A stretch of DNA of 64,000 bases from Pseudomonas sp. CFII64 (GCF_000416235.1 NZ_ATLO01000035.1:186001-250000); one strand, 5' to 3'; positions 1-8,450 are shown, counted from the stretch's first letter. Notes: generated by a model not told the origin, from the sequence alone. Translations and numbers: made by a program.

Positions 1-1
1 G

Positions 2-886
2 CTGCGGGCCGCGGATATCGCCATGTATGAAGCCAAGCGCGCCGGGCGTCAGCAATACCGTTTCTTCGACCAGGAAATGAACGGCCGCGCCCGCTCGCGA
101 CTGATGCTGGAGGAAAGCGTACGCACGGCCATTGATGGCAAAGATTTTTCCATGGTCTATCAGCCGCAGGTCTTCATCGACGGTGGCCGCCTGCGGGGCT
201 TCGAGGCGTTGTTGCGCTGGCAGCATCCCAGTGCCGGGGACGTACCGCCGGGGCTGTTTATTCCCTTGCTGGAAGAAACCCGTTTGATCACCAAACTCGG
301 TGGCTGGATTTTCGAGCAGGGCGCGGCGCAGCGTAAGCGCTGGAACGAAGTCTTCGATGCCAATCTGGTGCTGAGCGTCAGCGTCAGTTCCACGCAGTTC
401 AGCATGCCCAACCTGGCGTCTGAGTTGCATCGGGCAATGCAGCGTTTTGATCTGAAGCCGGGTCAGCTTGAGGTCGAGATTACCGAAAGCTCCCTGGTGC
501 ATAACCTGAATCACAGTCGCATGCAGATCCAGTTGCTGCATGATATTGGCGTTCGCGTGGCGCTGGATGACTTCGGGGTTGGCGAGTGTTCGCTGTCGCA
601 TTTGCGCAATCTGGACATCGACACCTTGAAGATTGATCGCAATTTCATCGCCAGCATGCTGGGCTCGGTTCGCGACCTGGCCGTTGCCAGGAGCATCATC
701 GAGTTGTGTCGCAATCTGGATGTGCTGGTGATTGCCGAAGGCGTGGAAACCATCGAGCAATACCAATGGCTCAAAGACAATGGCTGCCAGTTGATTCAAG
801 GGTTTCTGGTGGCGCATCCGATGATCGCCGAAGACGCGTTGCGCTTCCCGCAGCCGTTTGACTGGCAAGGGCTAAAACGCCGTTGA
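2..886 (+). CDS. GGDEF-EAL domain protein, C-terminal part (5' end outside window)
   Basis: The reading frame is open from base 2. It starts with the tail of a GGDEF domain (ADIAMYEAKRAGRQQY, the usual end of a diguanylate cyclase module) and continues into a complete EAL domain, so this is the C-terminal half of a larger c-di-GMP protein. EAL hallmarks visible are EALLRW, EVEITES, ALDDFGVG, KIDRNF, IAEGVE and IQGF. Two positions are unusual. The metal-binding Asn normally found in the V-N-x-S strand reads V-S-V-S, and loop 6, normally DFGTGYSS, reads DFGVGECS. Phosphodiesterase activity may therefore be reduced or lost. The ATG at base 23 is internal to the GGDEF domain and is not the start. 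The N-terminal sensor is not visible. Confidence 0.9.
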   Translation: MRAADIAMYEAKRAGRQQYRFFDQEMNGRARSRLMLEESVRTAIDGKDFSMVYQPQVFIDGGRLRGFEALLRWQHPSAGDVPPGLFIPLLEETRLITKLGGWIFEQGAAQRKRWNEVFDANLVLSVSVSSTQFSMPNLASELHRAMQRFDLKPGQLEVEITESSLVHNLNHSRMQIQLLHDIGVRVALDDFGVGECSLSHLRNLDIDTLKIDRNFIASMLGSVRDLAVARSIIELCRNLDVLVIAEGVETIEQYQWLKDNGCQLIQGFLVAHPMIAEDALRFPQPFDWQGLKRR

Positions 887-939
887 GTTCTGTACACTGC
901 TGCCTTTGTCTTCTGCCTTAGAGATCAACAGCACCGCTC

Positions 940-1440
940 ATGACAGCTTCAGCTCCGCTTAAATACCTTCAGGCTTATCCGCCCGCTCTTCAGGAGCAGG
1001 TGCGCCAGCTCATTGCCCAGGAAAAACTCGGCGATTATCTCCAGCAGCGTTATCCCGAGCGCCATGCGATCCAGAGCGACAAGGCGCTTTACGCCTACGC
1101 CCAGGCGATCAAGCAAGAGCATCTGCGCAATGCGCCGAACATCGACAAAGTGCTGTTCGACAATCGCCTGGACCTGACCCATCGCGCACTGGGCCTGCAT
1201 TCGACGATTTCACGCATTCAGGGCGGCAAGCTCAAGGCCAAGAAAGAAATCCGCGTCGCCGCGCTGTTCAAGGACGCCGCGCCGGAGTTTCTGAAAATGA
1301 TCGTCGTGCATGAACTGGCACACTTCAAGGAATCGGATCACAACAAGGCGTTCTATCAGCTGTGCGAACACATGCAGCCGGGGTATCACCAGTTGGAGTT
1401 CGATCTGCGGATTTACCTGACGTGGCGGGATATGTCGTAG
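940..1440 (+). CDS. YgjP/M48-type zinc metallopeptidase domain protein
   Basis: A 166-residue protein with a zincin motif VVHELAHFKESDHNKAF: HExxH plus a downstream His/Glu-rich segment as in the YgjP/WLM-like M48 relatives (DUF45). No signal peptide or membrane segment is visible, so it is probably cytosolic. The family is small and its substrate is not known; some members are annotated as UTP pyrophosphatase-like or metal-dependent hydrolases. It follows the EAL gene by about 50 bases and could be co-transcribed. The stop codon TAG lies inside the left arm of the REP palindrome that starts at 1437. Confidence 0.85.
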   Translation: MTASAPLKYLQAYPPALQEQVRQLIAQEKLGDYLQQRYPERHAIQSDKALYAYAQAIKQEHLRNAPNIDKVLFDNRLDLTHRALGLHSTISRIQGGKLKAKKEIRVAALFKDAAPEFLKMIVVHELAHFKESDHNKAFYQLCEHMQPGYHQLEFDLRIYLTWRDMS

Positions 1441-1484
1441 GAGCGGCTTTAGCCGGGACCCCTCGCGGCTAAAGCCGCTCCTAC
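1437..1484. repeat. REP palindrome (GTAGGAGCGGCTTTAGCCG type)
   Basis: Inverted pair: GTAGGAGCGGCTTTAGCCG on the left and CGGCTAAAGCCGCTCCTAC on the right, separated by about 10 bases. The left arm overlaps the last codon and the stop of the metallopeptidase gene, so the element probably inserted at or replaced the original 3' end. Confidence 0.9.
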
Positions 1485-1515
1485 GGTTGATTTTTATAGA
1501 ACACGGAGTCAGACC

Positions 1516-1812
1516 ATGGACGTCAGCAAGACCAAAAGCAGTTTCTACCGCCGGCTTTACGTGGCGTATCTGATCGACAGCCAGCTCGCCAGCAGCGTGC
1601 CAGCGTTGACCGAGATCACCGGCATGCCGCGTCGCACCGCGCAGGACACCATTGCAGCGCTGGCCGATCTGGATATTCAGTGCGAGTTCGAGCAGCAGGA
1701 TGGCGCGCGCAATCACGCCGGGCATTACCGGATTCGTGACTGGGGCGCCATCGACCGCGACTGGATCACCCGGCACCTGGGGCAGATCAAAGCGGTGCTC
1801 GGTTATCCCTGA
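1516..1812 (+). CDS. small winged-helix/HTH domain protein
   Basis: A 98-residue protein. Residues about 25-55 (SSVPALTEITGMPRRTAQDT) read like a helix-turn-helix in which a recognition helix follows a Gly turn, and the rest fits a winged-helix fold. This is a common Pseudomonas helix-turn-helix protein of unknown regulon. No effector domain is present. The ATG at 1516 is chosen because it begins the conserved-looking MDVSKTKSSFYRRL stretch. The target is not known. Confidence 0.8.
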   Translation: MDVSKTKSSFYRRLYVAYLIDSQLASSVPALTEITGMPRRTAQDTIAALADLDIQCEFEQQDGARNHAGHYRIRDWGAIDRDWITRHLGQIKAVLGYP

Positions 1813-1821
1813 CGGCGGCTG

Positions 1822-2280
1822 TTACTCCAGATCGCGACGCATGCCGACGTGCGGGATTTCATCTTCCAGATACACCTCACCGACCGGTTCGAAGCCGTAG
1901 CGGCTGTAATAACCTTGCAGGTGAGCTTGCGCGGACAGATAGATCGGCTGATCGGGCCATTTCTTCTCGGCGTTTTCCAGCGCTTGCTCCATCAATTCGT
2001 GACCAATGCCCCGGCTACGAATCGAAGGCGCGGTCACGACCCGGCCGATGGTCACGTCACCGCCTTGCTGTATCGGGTCGAGCAGGCGCAGATACGCCAC
2101 CAGCTTGTCCTCGCGCCAGGCCATCAAGTGGCAGGTATCGCCCATCAGGTCCAGCCCGTCCACGTCCAGATACACGCATTGCTGCTCGACCACGAACACC
2201 TCGGCGCGCAATTGCAGGATCGCGTACAGCTGTTCTTTGCTGAGGTCGGTGTGATGTTTGCAGATCCATTTGATAGACAT
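1822..2280 (-). CDS. elaA: ElaA-family GNAT N-acetyltransferase
   Basis: A 152-residue GNAT protein. The ElaA signature region ILQLRAEVFVVEQQCVYLD is near the N-terminus, with the acetyl-CoA loop around IGRVVTAPSIRSRGIGHELM (R-x-x-G-x-G) and the C-terminal YYSRYGFEPVGEVYLEDEIP typical of ElaA. The frame is open upstream to 2484, but homologues begin at the MSIKW start used here (ATG at 2278-2280), and the upstream stretch has no family resemblance. It is convergent with the HTH gene, with only 9 bases between stops. The substrate of ElaA is not established. Confidence 0.88.
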   Translation of the reverse strand: MSIKWICKHHTDLSKEQLYAILQLRAEVFVVEQQCVYLDVDGLDLMGDTCHLMAWREDKLVAYLRLLDPIQQGGDVTIGRVVTAPSIRSRGIGHELMEQALENAEKKWPDQPIYLSAQAHLQGYYSRYGFEPVGEVYLEDEIPHVGMRRDLE

Positions 2281-2558
2281 GTGGCTGACTCGAAGAAGAA
2301 ACCTGACGCGAATACTAAACGCATCCGCGGGGTTGCCCAATAAAGTTACCCAAAAAACCTCCAGCCCCCGCCTTATCACGCTTTTTTTGCAAGATATCCG
2401 CGCAGAATATTCATTGAACAACCGCACAAATGCAGCATTCATATCGGTTGTGAAAAGGCCTGAATCAGTCTTCAATACAGGCAACTCGCCATTAGTCGTG
2501 CGACGCTACCCGAACGCACATTTGACGTGATTGCCTCGCCTATCTCAGGAAAATGAGC

Positions 2559-3296
2559 ATGCCGTGTTTGCTTCGAGCAGTGGGGTTGCTGGGATGGTTG
2601 CTGGTGGCGCAGGCCGGCGCGGGAGAAAAGCTTCGTCTGGTGGCCGATCTCTGGCCACCGTTCACGGACAACACCTTGCTCAATGGCGGGCTGGCGACCG
2701 ATCTGGTCAGTACCGCGCTCAAACGCGCCGGGTATGACACCGAGTGCCAGCAGGTGCCATGGGCGCGGGCGTTGAACGGCGTGGGTGAAGGGCGCTATGA
2801 CGTACTGGTCAATGCGTGGTTCAACCAGGAACGCACCAAGCTAGGCCTGTTCTCCTCCGAATATTTGCTCAACCGGGTGCGTTTTCTAAAGCGCAGCCGA
2901 TCCAGCGTCGAGTACCGGGAACTGTATCAACTCTACGAACGGCCCATTGCCGTGGTGCGCGGCTATACCTATTCAGCGGAATTCGACAGCGACGAGATGC
3001 TGGAAAAGGTTCCGGTCAACGATTTTTCCATGGCCGTGCGCATGGTGGTTGCCGGACGTGTCGATCTGGCTGTAGAAGACGAATTTGTCGCCCGCTTCTA
3101 TCTGTCTCAGGAATCCAGAGCCGTACGTGACGCGATTGAGTTCCTGCCCAAGTCATTGAGCGAGAACAGCCTGCATATTCTGGTCAGCCTGAAAAATCCG
3201 CATCGGGAAGAGATCGTCGCCAACTTCAATCGCGAGATTGCCGCGATGAAAGCTGACGGCAGTTACGATGCGTTATTCAGGCAGCATGGCTTGTAG
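2559..3296 (+). CDS. periplasmic amino-acid-type binding protein (SBP family 3)
   Basis: About 245 residues with a Sec signal peptide (hydrophobic LLRAVGLLGWLLVAQAGAG, cleavage near the AGAG), then a family-3 solute-binding fold opening with LRLVADLWPPFTD. The interior segments NAWFNQERTK and VVRGYTYS are typical of the Pseudomonas transporter-substrate-binding proteins that lack linked permeases. There are two in-frame ATGs, at 2553 and 2559. AGGA at 2547-2550 is 8 bases from the second, so 2559 is preferred. No ABC permease or ATPase is adjacent. The 3' end overlaps the yccS 3' end by 20 bases in convergent orientation. The ligand is unknown. Confidence 0.85.
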   Translation: MPCLLRAVGLLGWLLVAQAGAGEKLRLVADLWPPFTDNTLLNGGLATDLVSTALKRAGYDTECQQVPWARALNGVGEGRYDVLVNAWFNQERTKLGLFSSEYLLNRVRFLKRSRSSVEYRELYQLYERPIAVVRGYTYSAEFDSDEMLEKVPVNDFSMAVRMVVAGRVDLAVEDEFVARFYLSQESRAVRDAIEFLPKSLSENSLHILVSLKNPHREEIVANFNREIAAMKADGSYDALFRQHGL

Positions 3297-5475
3297 CTTC
3301 TTCCGGGGCTTTGATCAGGTGCGCGGCCAGGGTTCGCAACGGTCCCAATTGGCGACAGATCAACGCCAGCTGGGTTTGCACCAGACGCTGGCTCTCATCC
3401 AGTTCGTCGGGCATCTGCTCCAGTTCAGCCGCCAGGTGTTCTTCCGCGTCGCTTTGAATCGCGACCGGTTTCTTCTCGGCCAGGCTTTGCGCGATTTCAT
3501 CGATACTGGCGGCCAGCGTCGCGCCCGCACCTTCGATCAGGTGCTCGCGGACTTCGCTCGGTAGTTGAGTCTCCCGATGCGCGCCCAACCCTGACAAATA
3601 ACTCAGCAAGGTGTGCGAAAGCACCAGGAAGCGGAACCCGACATCCGCTTCCTTACGGAAATGCCCCGGTTCCATGAGCATGTTGGCCAGCGTGGTGGAC
3701 AGCGCCGCGTCGGCATTGTGCGCGTTGCGGCGAGCGAGGCGATAAGCCAGGTCGTCGCTTTTGCCATGGGCGTATTGCTGCATGATCTGGCGCAAGTAAA
3801 TGCTGTTGCAGGTGAGGGTATTGGCCAGCACCTTGTTCAAGCGCCGCCCTTGCCAGTCCGGCAGGAACAGGAACACCGCCAGCCCGGCAATCAGGCTGCC
3901 GAGCAAGGTATCGAACAAGCGCGGCAGGAACAGCCCGTAGCCGTCGCCCACCTGATTGAAACAGAACAGCACCATCACCGTAATCGCGGCGGTGGACAAG
4001 GTGTAGCGCGTGGTGCGGTTGACGAAGAACACCACGCCGGCCAGCACCGCGCACATCGATTGCAGAATCGGGCTGGTGATCAGATCGAACAGCGCCCAGC
4101 CGATCGTCAGGCCGATGGCGGTGCCGATAATCCGCTGCCCCAGCTTGCGGCGGGTCGCGCCGTAACTGGGCTGGCAAACGAAAACCGTGGTCAGGATGAT
4201 CCAGTAGCCCTGGGACGGGTGAATCAGGTGAACCATGGCGTAACCGACCGTCAACGCCAGCGGCAGGCGCAAGGCGTGACGAAACAGCAGTGACGTCGGT
4301 GTCAGCTGCAGGCGCAGGCGATTCCAGGCATCCTTGAAGTTGCGCGGCGAGCGATCCAGCAGCGAACTGTCGGTGGCATCGGCCACGGCGTCCGGATTGC
4401 TGGCGTCTTTGATGAGGCGATCAAGCGTGCCAAGGTTGGCGGCCAGGGCGCGCAAGGAGCGCAACAGCCCGCGCCAGGCCGGATTGCTCTGGATGCGCAG
4501 GTGTTCCAGCGAGGCCTGTAAATCTTCCATGGCATACGCGAAGCTGTCGTCATACACGAACGGCTGGCGCAGCTGGATGGATTCGGACAGTGCCTGGCAG
4601 GCCACGCCTTGTTGCCGCAGCAGGCGCTGACAGCGAAACAGCACGTCGCTGTGGAAGAACGCTTCGGCCAGCGAGTTGTACGGGTAATGCGATGAGCTGG
4701 CGCGCTCGTGAATGTCCTGAGCGATGAAATACAGCTTCAGGTAGCGACTGACCTTCGAACCAGGTCGGCCATTGCCTACCCGATGCAGGATGATTTCCTT
4801 GGTGGCATTCAGTGCTGCCACCACGCGGCCGTTCTGCTGCGCCAGTTCCAGGCGTCGGGCTTCGACATCCAGCTGGCGGATCGGCTCGAACAGGCTTGAT
4901 TTGAGCTTCAGGTATTGCCCCAGCTCGCGAAACAGGCGGGCCAGCGCCTGTTGCACCGGCTGATTGGAAAACAGCATCTGCCACAACACCGACAGCAACC
5001 CGTACCAGGCCGCGCCTGCCACCAGCAGCATCGGCTCATGCCAGAAATCCAGCACTTCGCCGCCGCGCTGGTCGACGCCGATCATGGTGTACACCGACAG
5101 AATCAGCGTGCCGTAAGCGATGGCGCTGTAGCGCTCGCCCAAGGCGCCGAGCATCGTCAGGCAAAACGCCGCCAGGGCGAACGAGCAGACAAACAGAATC
5201 GGGTAGGGAAACAGCAGTTCCACGGCCAGCGCGGCGATGCTGAAACACACCAGCGTCACCGCCAGGGCATTGAGGCGGCCTTGCCAGCTGTCATCGGTTT
5301 CGGCCAGCGCGCTGGCGATAATCCCCAGAAACAACGGGATCAACAAGCCCATTTCGTTCTGGTACCAGCACAGCGCCATGCTGCCGGTCAGCGCGATGAA
5401 GACGCGAACGCTGTAACTGAATTTATCCAGCGCCCACAGACGACGGAACGTGTGACGAAGAGATTTCGATGCCAT
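3277..5475 (-). CDS. yccS: YccS-family FUSC inner-membrane protein
   Basis: A 732-residue membrane protein of the FUSC/aromatic-acid-exporter family. There are two hydrophobic blocks, each with several helices: residues about 20-160 (LTGSMALCWYQNEMG, LIPLFLGIIASALAETDDSW) and about 400-520 (HPSQGYWIILTTVFVCQP, ATRRKLGQRIIGTAIGLTIG). A cytosolic region separates them. The order and length match YccS. The start is set at MASKSLRHTFRRLWALD because that matches family N-termini; the frame also allows a GTG at 5517. No membrane-fusion partner is present. The substrate is not known. A long inverted repeat lies upstream at 5522-5554. Confidence 0.9.
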   Translation of the reverse strand: MASKSLRHTFRRLWALDKFSYSVRVFIALTGSMALCWYQNEMGLLIPLFLGIIASALAETDDSWQGRLNALAVTLVCFSIAALAVELLFPYPILFVCSFALAAFCLTMLGALGERYSAIAYGTLILSVYTMIGVDQRGGEVLDFWHEPMLLVAGAAWYGLLSVLWQMLFSNQPVQQALARLFRELGQYLKLKSSLFEPIRQLDVEARRLELAQQNGRVVAALNATKEIILHRVGNGRPGSKVSRYLKLYFIAQDIHERASSSHYPYNSLAEAFFHSDVLFRCQRLLRQQGVACQALSESIQLRQPFVYDDSFAYAMEDLQASLEHLRIQSNPAWRGLLRSLRALAANLGTLDRLIKDASNPDAVADATDSSLLDRSPRNFKDAWNRLRLQLTPTSLLFRHALRLPLALTVGYAMVHLIHPSQGYWIILTTVFVCQPSYGATRRKLGQRIIGTAIGLTIGWALFDLITSPILQSMCAVLAGVVFFVNRTTRYTLSTAAITVMVLFCFNQVGDGYGLFLPRLFDTLLGSLIAGLAVFLFLPDWQGRRLNKVLANTLTCNSIYLRQIMQQYAHGKSDDLAYRLARRNAHNADAALSTTLANMLMEPGHFRKEADVGFRFLVLSHTLLSYLSGLGAHRETQLPSEVREHLIEGAGATLAASIDEIAQSLAEKKPVAIQSDAEEHLAAELEQMPDELDESQRLVQTQLALICRQLGPLRTLAAHLIKAPEEATSHAA

Positions 5476-5521
5476 AGAAGAGCTGACGGCCTTGTTCGCG
5501 ATTGATCGATCCTGCACCCGG

Positions 5522-5554
5522 ATATGTACAGGCCTGAGTGAGGTCTGTACATAT
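5522..5554. promoter_or_regulatory. long inverted repeat upstream of yccS
   Basis: ATATGTACAG at 5522-5531 is mirrored by CTGTACATAT at 5545-5554. Inside it, CCT...AGG continues the pairing, giving a 14-bp stem with one G-T pair and a 5-base loop. It is 47-79 bases ahead of the yccS start. It could be a dimeric repressor operator or a 5'-UTR hairpin. No T-tract follows on either strand, so it is not a typical terminator. Confidence 0.5.
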
Positions 5555-5568
5555 CGATAAGCAAAATT

Positions 5569-5658
5569 GTAGGACCGGCTTTAGCCGGGAAGGCTGTTTT
5601 CCAGGCGCTGCAGATGCATCGGATGTACTGGCCTCTTCCCGGCTAAAGCCGGTCCCAC
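5569..5658. repeat. REPIN-type pair of REP palindromes
   Basis: GTAGGACCGGCTTTAGCCGG and its inverted copy (CCGGCTAAAGCCGGTCCCAC, one base different at the end) flank a 50-base spacer. It lies between yccS and the DUF3010 gene. Confidence 0.9.
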
Positions 5659-5713
5659 ATAGGCACATATACGGTGTTCGCTGGACGCAAAATTTCTACA
5701 GACTCGCGCTCAA

Positions 5714-6130
5714 CTATCGCTTCATCAAGCCCGAACACGCCGCTTTATACGCCTCATGCTGATATTTGTTCAGCGAGGCGGGCAGGGCGAAGTCGTGTTT
5801 CTTGTTTTGCGCATTGATGGTTTGCGGCGACATCAGCGTCACTTCGCAATCAGATAGCAGCTGAAAGATCGTTTCGATCTTGAAGGTGGTCGGGCCGCCC
5901 GCGAACTCGCCTTTCTTGCTGCGCTTCTTGATCACGATATGACTGATGCCGTTCTCGCGCACAAAGCTGGCAATCTGCGTCGCGAAGGCTTTGACGTTGA
6001 CTGACTCGTCGTCGTCTTCCAGAGCAATCTTCTTGGTCGCCAGCGGCAAATGTTCGATGCCGCCATGCTGCAGGGTCGCGAGGGCGAAAATAGCCTCGCT
6101 GCCTTTGATTTCCACGCCGCAAATAATCAT
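5714..6130 (-). CDS. DUF3010 family protein
   Basis: A 138-residue soluble protein that matches the DUF3010 pattern: MIICGVEIKGSEAIFAL at the N-terminus, a central IVIKKRSKKGEFAGGPTTFK, and a C-terminal KYQHEAYKAACS. The N-terminal strand and the Lys/Gly-rich middle are the conserved parts of the family. No function is established. It stands alone on the minus strand, read toward yccS with a REPIN between them. Confidence 0.88.
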   Translation of the reverse strand: MIICGVEIKGSEAIFALATLQHGGIEHLPLATKKIALEDDDESVNVKAFATQIASFVRENGISHIVIKKRSKKGEFAGGPTTFKIETIFQLLSDCEVTLMSPQTINAQNKKHDFALPASLNKYQHEAYKAACSGLMKR

Positions 6131-6193
6131 GAGAAAGCCTTAACTACAAAGTCCGAAATTTATAAGGCCGACACGATAGCCCATCGAAAAACG

Positions 6194-6604
6194 TCATTCC
6201 TGGGCAATCGACTCCAGGTATTCCGACCGCTCATCGCTCATGCGCGCCAAGCAGTCATTCTCGGCGATGGTGAACGCCTTGCTACCAGCAGCGGCCGGGA
6301 AGACTTCCACGGCGCAGTCAGCGTCGCGCAGTTTTTGCCAGGCTTGCTGGGCGGTCTTGAGCTTGCCGGTGAAATAGTCGAATTGCGCCTTGTTGGCACC
6401 GAATTGGGTCTGCACCCGCTGCAACAGGTTCTGGAAGTTCTCGGTGAGCAGCTGCTCGGCGGTTTCGCGGCTGTATTTCGAGCACTCCAGGGTCTGCTTG
6501 TCCTCATCGACGCCGTCGCAAGGCGTGGCATCGGGGTTTGTAGCAGCGTGAGCGCCAGTAATGCCGGTCGCCAGAAGCGCCAAAGTCAGGAAAACCGTTT
6601 TCAT
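6194..6604 (-). CDS. LprI-like periplasmic protein (DUF1311)
   Basis: 136 residues with a clear signal peptide (MKTVFLTLALLATGITGAHA, cleavage after AHA). The mature part has the DUF1311/LprI arrangement: paired cysteines, a helical middle rich in Gln, and WQKLRDADC near the C-terminus. The founding family member inhibits lysozyme; for this one the role is inferred from family only. The start is the ATG at 6602-6604, preceded by GGAG at about 8 bases. The open frame upstream to 6811 lacks coding character and would destroy the signal peptide. Confidence 0.82.
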   Translation of the reverse strand: MKTVFLTLALLATGITGAHAATNPDATPCDGVDEDKQTLECSKYSRETAEQLLTENFQNLLQRVQTQFGANKAQFDYFTGKLKTAQQAWQKLRDADCAVEVFPAAAGSKAFTIAENDCLARMSDERSEYLESIAQE

Positions 6605-6834
6605 CGAGTCGCTCCGATTCATTGATGCGTTGAATTCTGGCCCATGCGCGAGGCAAAGAACAGGTTTGCGACACAGACGGCAGCGGCGTCCTGTCGCCCA
6701 TTGTCGTTTCTTGACGCTTTCGGCAAACCCCCTGTCGTTTTTGCACCCGGCTCGCCTGACCCTCCGGCATATGCTGGCCCCAATAGCGCCGACATACGTT
6801 TCGGCGCGCAAGCACCTAATAAGGGGACAGCCTG

Positions 6835-7812
6835 ATGAGCCCAGCCGAACTGCACGCCGACAGCATCGTTATTGACGGGCTGATCATTGCCAAGTGGAAC
6901 CGTGAGCTGTTTGAAGACATGCGCAAGGGCGGCCTGACCATGGCCAACTGCACAGTCTCGGTATGGGAAGGTTTCCAGGCCACCATCAACAGCATCTGCA
7001 CCAGCCAGAAACTGATGCGCGAGAACAGCGACCTGGTCATGCCGGTGCGCACCACTGCCGACATCCGCAAGGCCAAGGAACAGGGCAAGACCGGCATCCT
7101 GTTCGGCTTCCAGAATGCCCATGCGTATGAAGACCAGATCGGCTACGTCGAGATCTTCAAGCAGCTGGGCGTCGGTATCGTGCAAATGTGCTACAACACC
7201 CAGAACCTGGTCGGCACCGGTTGCTATGAACGTGATGGCGGACTGTCCGGTTTCGGTCGTGAAATCGTCGCCGAAATGAACCGCGTCGGCGTCATGTGCG
7301 ACCTGTCCCACGTGGGCTCCAAGACCTCCGAAGAAGTCATCCTCGAATCGAAAAAACCGGTCTGCTATTCGCACTGCCTGCCGTCCGGCCTGAAAGAACA
7401 CCCGCGCAACAAGTCTGACGAAGAGCTGAAGTTCATTGCCGATCACGGCGGTTTCGTCGGCGTGACCATGTTCGCGCCGTTCCTCGCCAAAGGCATCGAC
7501 TCCACCATCGACGACTACGCCGAAGCCATCGAATACGTGATGAACATCGTCGGCGAAGACTCCATCGGCATCGGCACCGACTTCACCCAGGGCCATGGCC
7601 AGGACTTCTTCGAATACCTGACTCACGACAAGGGCTACGCGCGCCGCCTGACCAGTTTCGGCAAGATCATCAACCCGCTGGGCATCCGCACCGTGGGCGA
7701 GTTCCCGAACCTGACCGAAACCCTGCTCAGACGCGGCCATCCCGAGCGCGTGGTGCGCAAGATCATGGGCGAAAACTGGGTCAACGTATTGAAAGACGTC
7801 TGGGGCGAATAA
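6835..7812 (+). CDS. membrane-dipeptidase-like protein, first gene of the dgc operon
   Basis: A 325-residue protein of the renal dipeptidase (peptidase M19) fold, matching the gene that precedes dgcA in Pseudomonas (PA5396-like). Recognisable family parts are FGREIVAEMNRVGVMCDLSH, KPVCYSH, HPRNKSDEEL and IGIGTDF. The usual metal ligands at the start are missing: the family DGHND reads DGLII here, and the bridging Glu of EGGH reads Gln (FQNAH). The later His residues and the Asp in GTDF remain. Dipeptide cleavage by the standard two-zinc mechanism is therefore doubtful. No signal peptide is seen, unlike many M19 enzymes. Its place in the operon suggests a role in betaine or dimethylglycine use, but the reaction is unknown. 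Confidence 0.88.
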   Translation: MSPAELHADSIVIDGLIIAKWNRELFEDMRKGGLTMANCTVSVWEGFQATINSICTSQKLMRENSDLVMPVRTTADIRKAKEQGKTGILFGFQNAHAYEDQIGYVEIFKQLGVGIVQMCYNTQNLVGTGCYERDGGLSGFGREIVAEMNRVGVMCDLSHVGSKTSEEVILESKKPVCYSHCLPSGLKEHPRNKSDEELKFIADHGGFVGVTMFAPFLAKGIDSTIDDYAEAIEYVMNIVGEDSIGIGTDFTQGHGQDFFEYLTHDKGYARRLTSFGKIINPLGIRTVGEFPNLTETLLRRGHPERVVRKIMGENWVNVLKDVWGE

Positions 7813-7904
7813 CCCACCGACGCCAGACCGCAACCCTCGATGAATTGAATATCCCACTGCCATTTTCGCAGTGGGCGACCCCCGAATTTCTGGAGTTTGA
7901 CCCC

Positions 7905-8435
7905 ATGGCTAAAATCGCCCCGCAACTGCCTATCGAAGTCGACAGCGAAACCGGTGTCTGGACCTCCGACGCATTGCCGATGCTCTACGTGCCGCGCCAC
8001 TTTTTCGTCAACAACCACATGGGCATCGAAGAAGTGCTGGGCGCTGATGCCTACGCCGACATTCTCTACAAGGCCGGCTACAAATCCGCTTGGCACTGGT
8101 GTGAAAAAGAAGCCGAATGCCACGGCCTGGAAGGCGTTGCGGTGTTCGAGCATTACATGAAGCGGCTGTCGCAGCGCGGCTGGGGCCTGTTCAAGATCCA
8201 GGACATCGACCTGGAAAAAGGCACCGCCAGCATCAAGCTTGAGCACTCGTGCTTCGTGTACGTCTACGGCAAGGTCGGTCGCAAGGTCGATTACATGTTC
8301 ACCGGCTGGTTCGCCGGTGCCATGGACCAGATCCTCGCCGCCAAGGGCAGTTCGATCCGCACCGTGGCCGAGCAGGTCTACGGCGGTTCGGAAGAAGGTC
8401 ACGACGACGGCCTGTTTATCGTCAAGCCGTTGTAA
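7905..8435 (+). CDS. V4R-like (DUF5943) protein
   Basis: A 176-residue protein like PA5397. The start is the ATG at 7905, preceded by GGAG at about 9 bases; the frame extends to 7845 but without family resemblance. The central part (YKAGYKSAWHWCEKEAECHG, then MKRLSQRGWGLF, then EHSCFVYVYGKVG and FTGWFAGAMD) follows the V4R/4-vinyl-reductase pattern, a small ligand-binding domain with conserved Cys and Gly. There are 15 bases to dgcA, so it is in the operon. It may bind a small molecule or help cofactor loading; neither is shown. Confidence 0.85.
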   Translation: MAKIAPQLPIEVDSETGVWTSDALPMLYVPRHFFVNNHMGIEEVLGADAYADILYKAGYKSAWHWCEKEAECHGLEGVAVFEHYMKRLSQRGWGLFKIQDIDLEKGTASIKLEHSCFVYVYGKVGRKVDYMFTGWFAGAMDQILAAKGSSIRTVAEQVYGGSEEGHDDGLFIVKPL

Positions 8436-8450
8436 GTCGAGGTACGCAAA

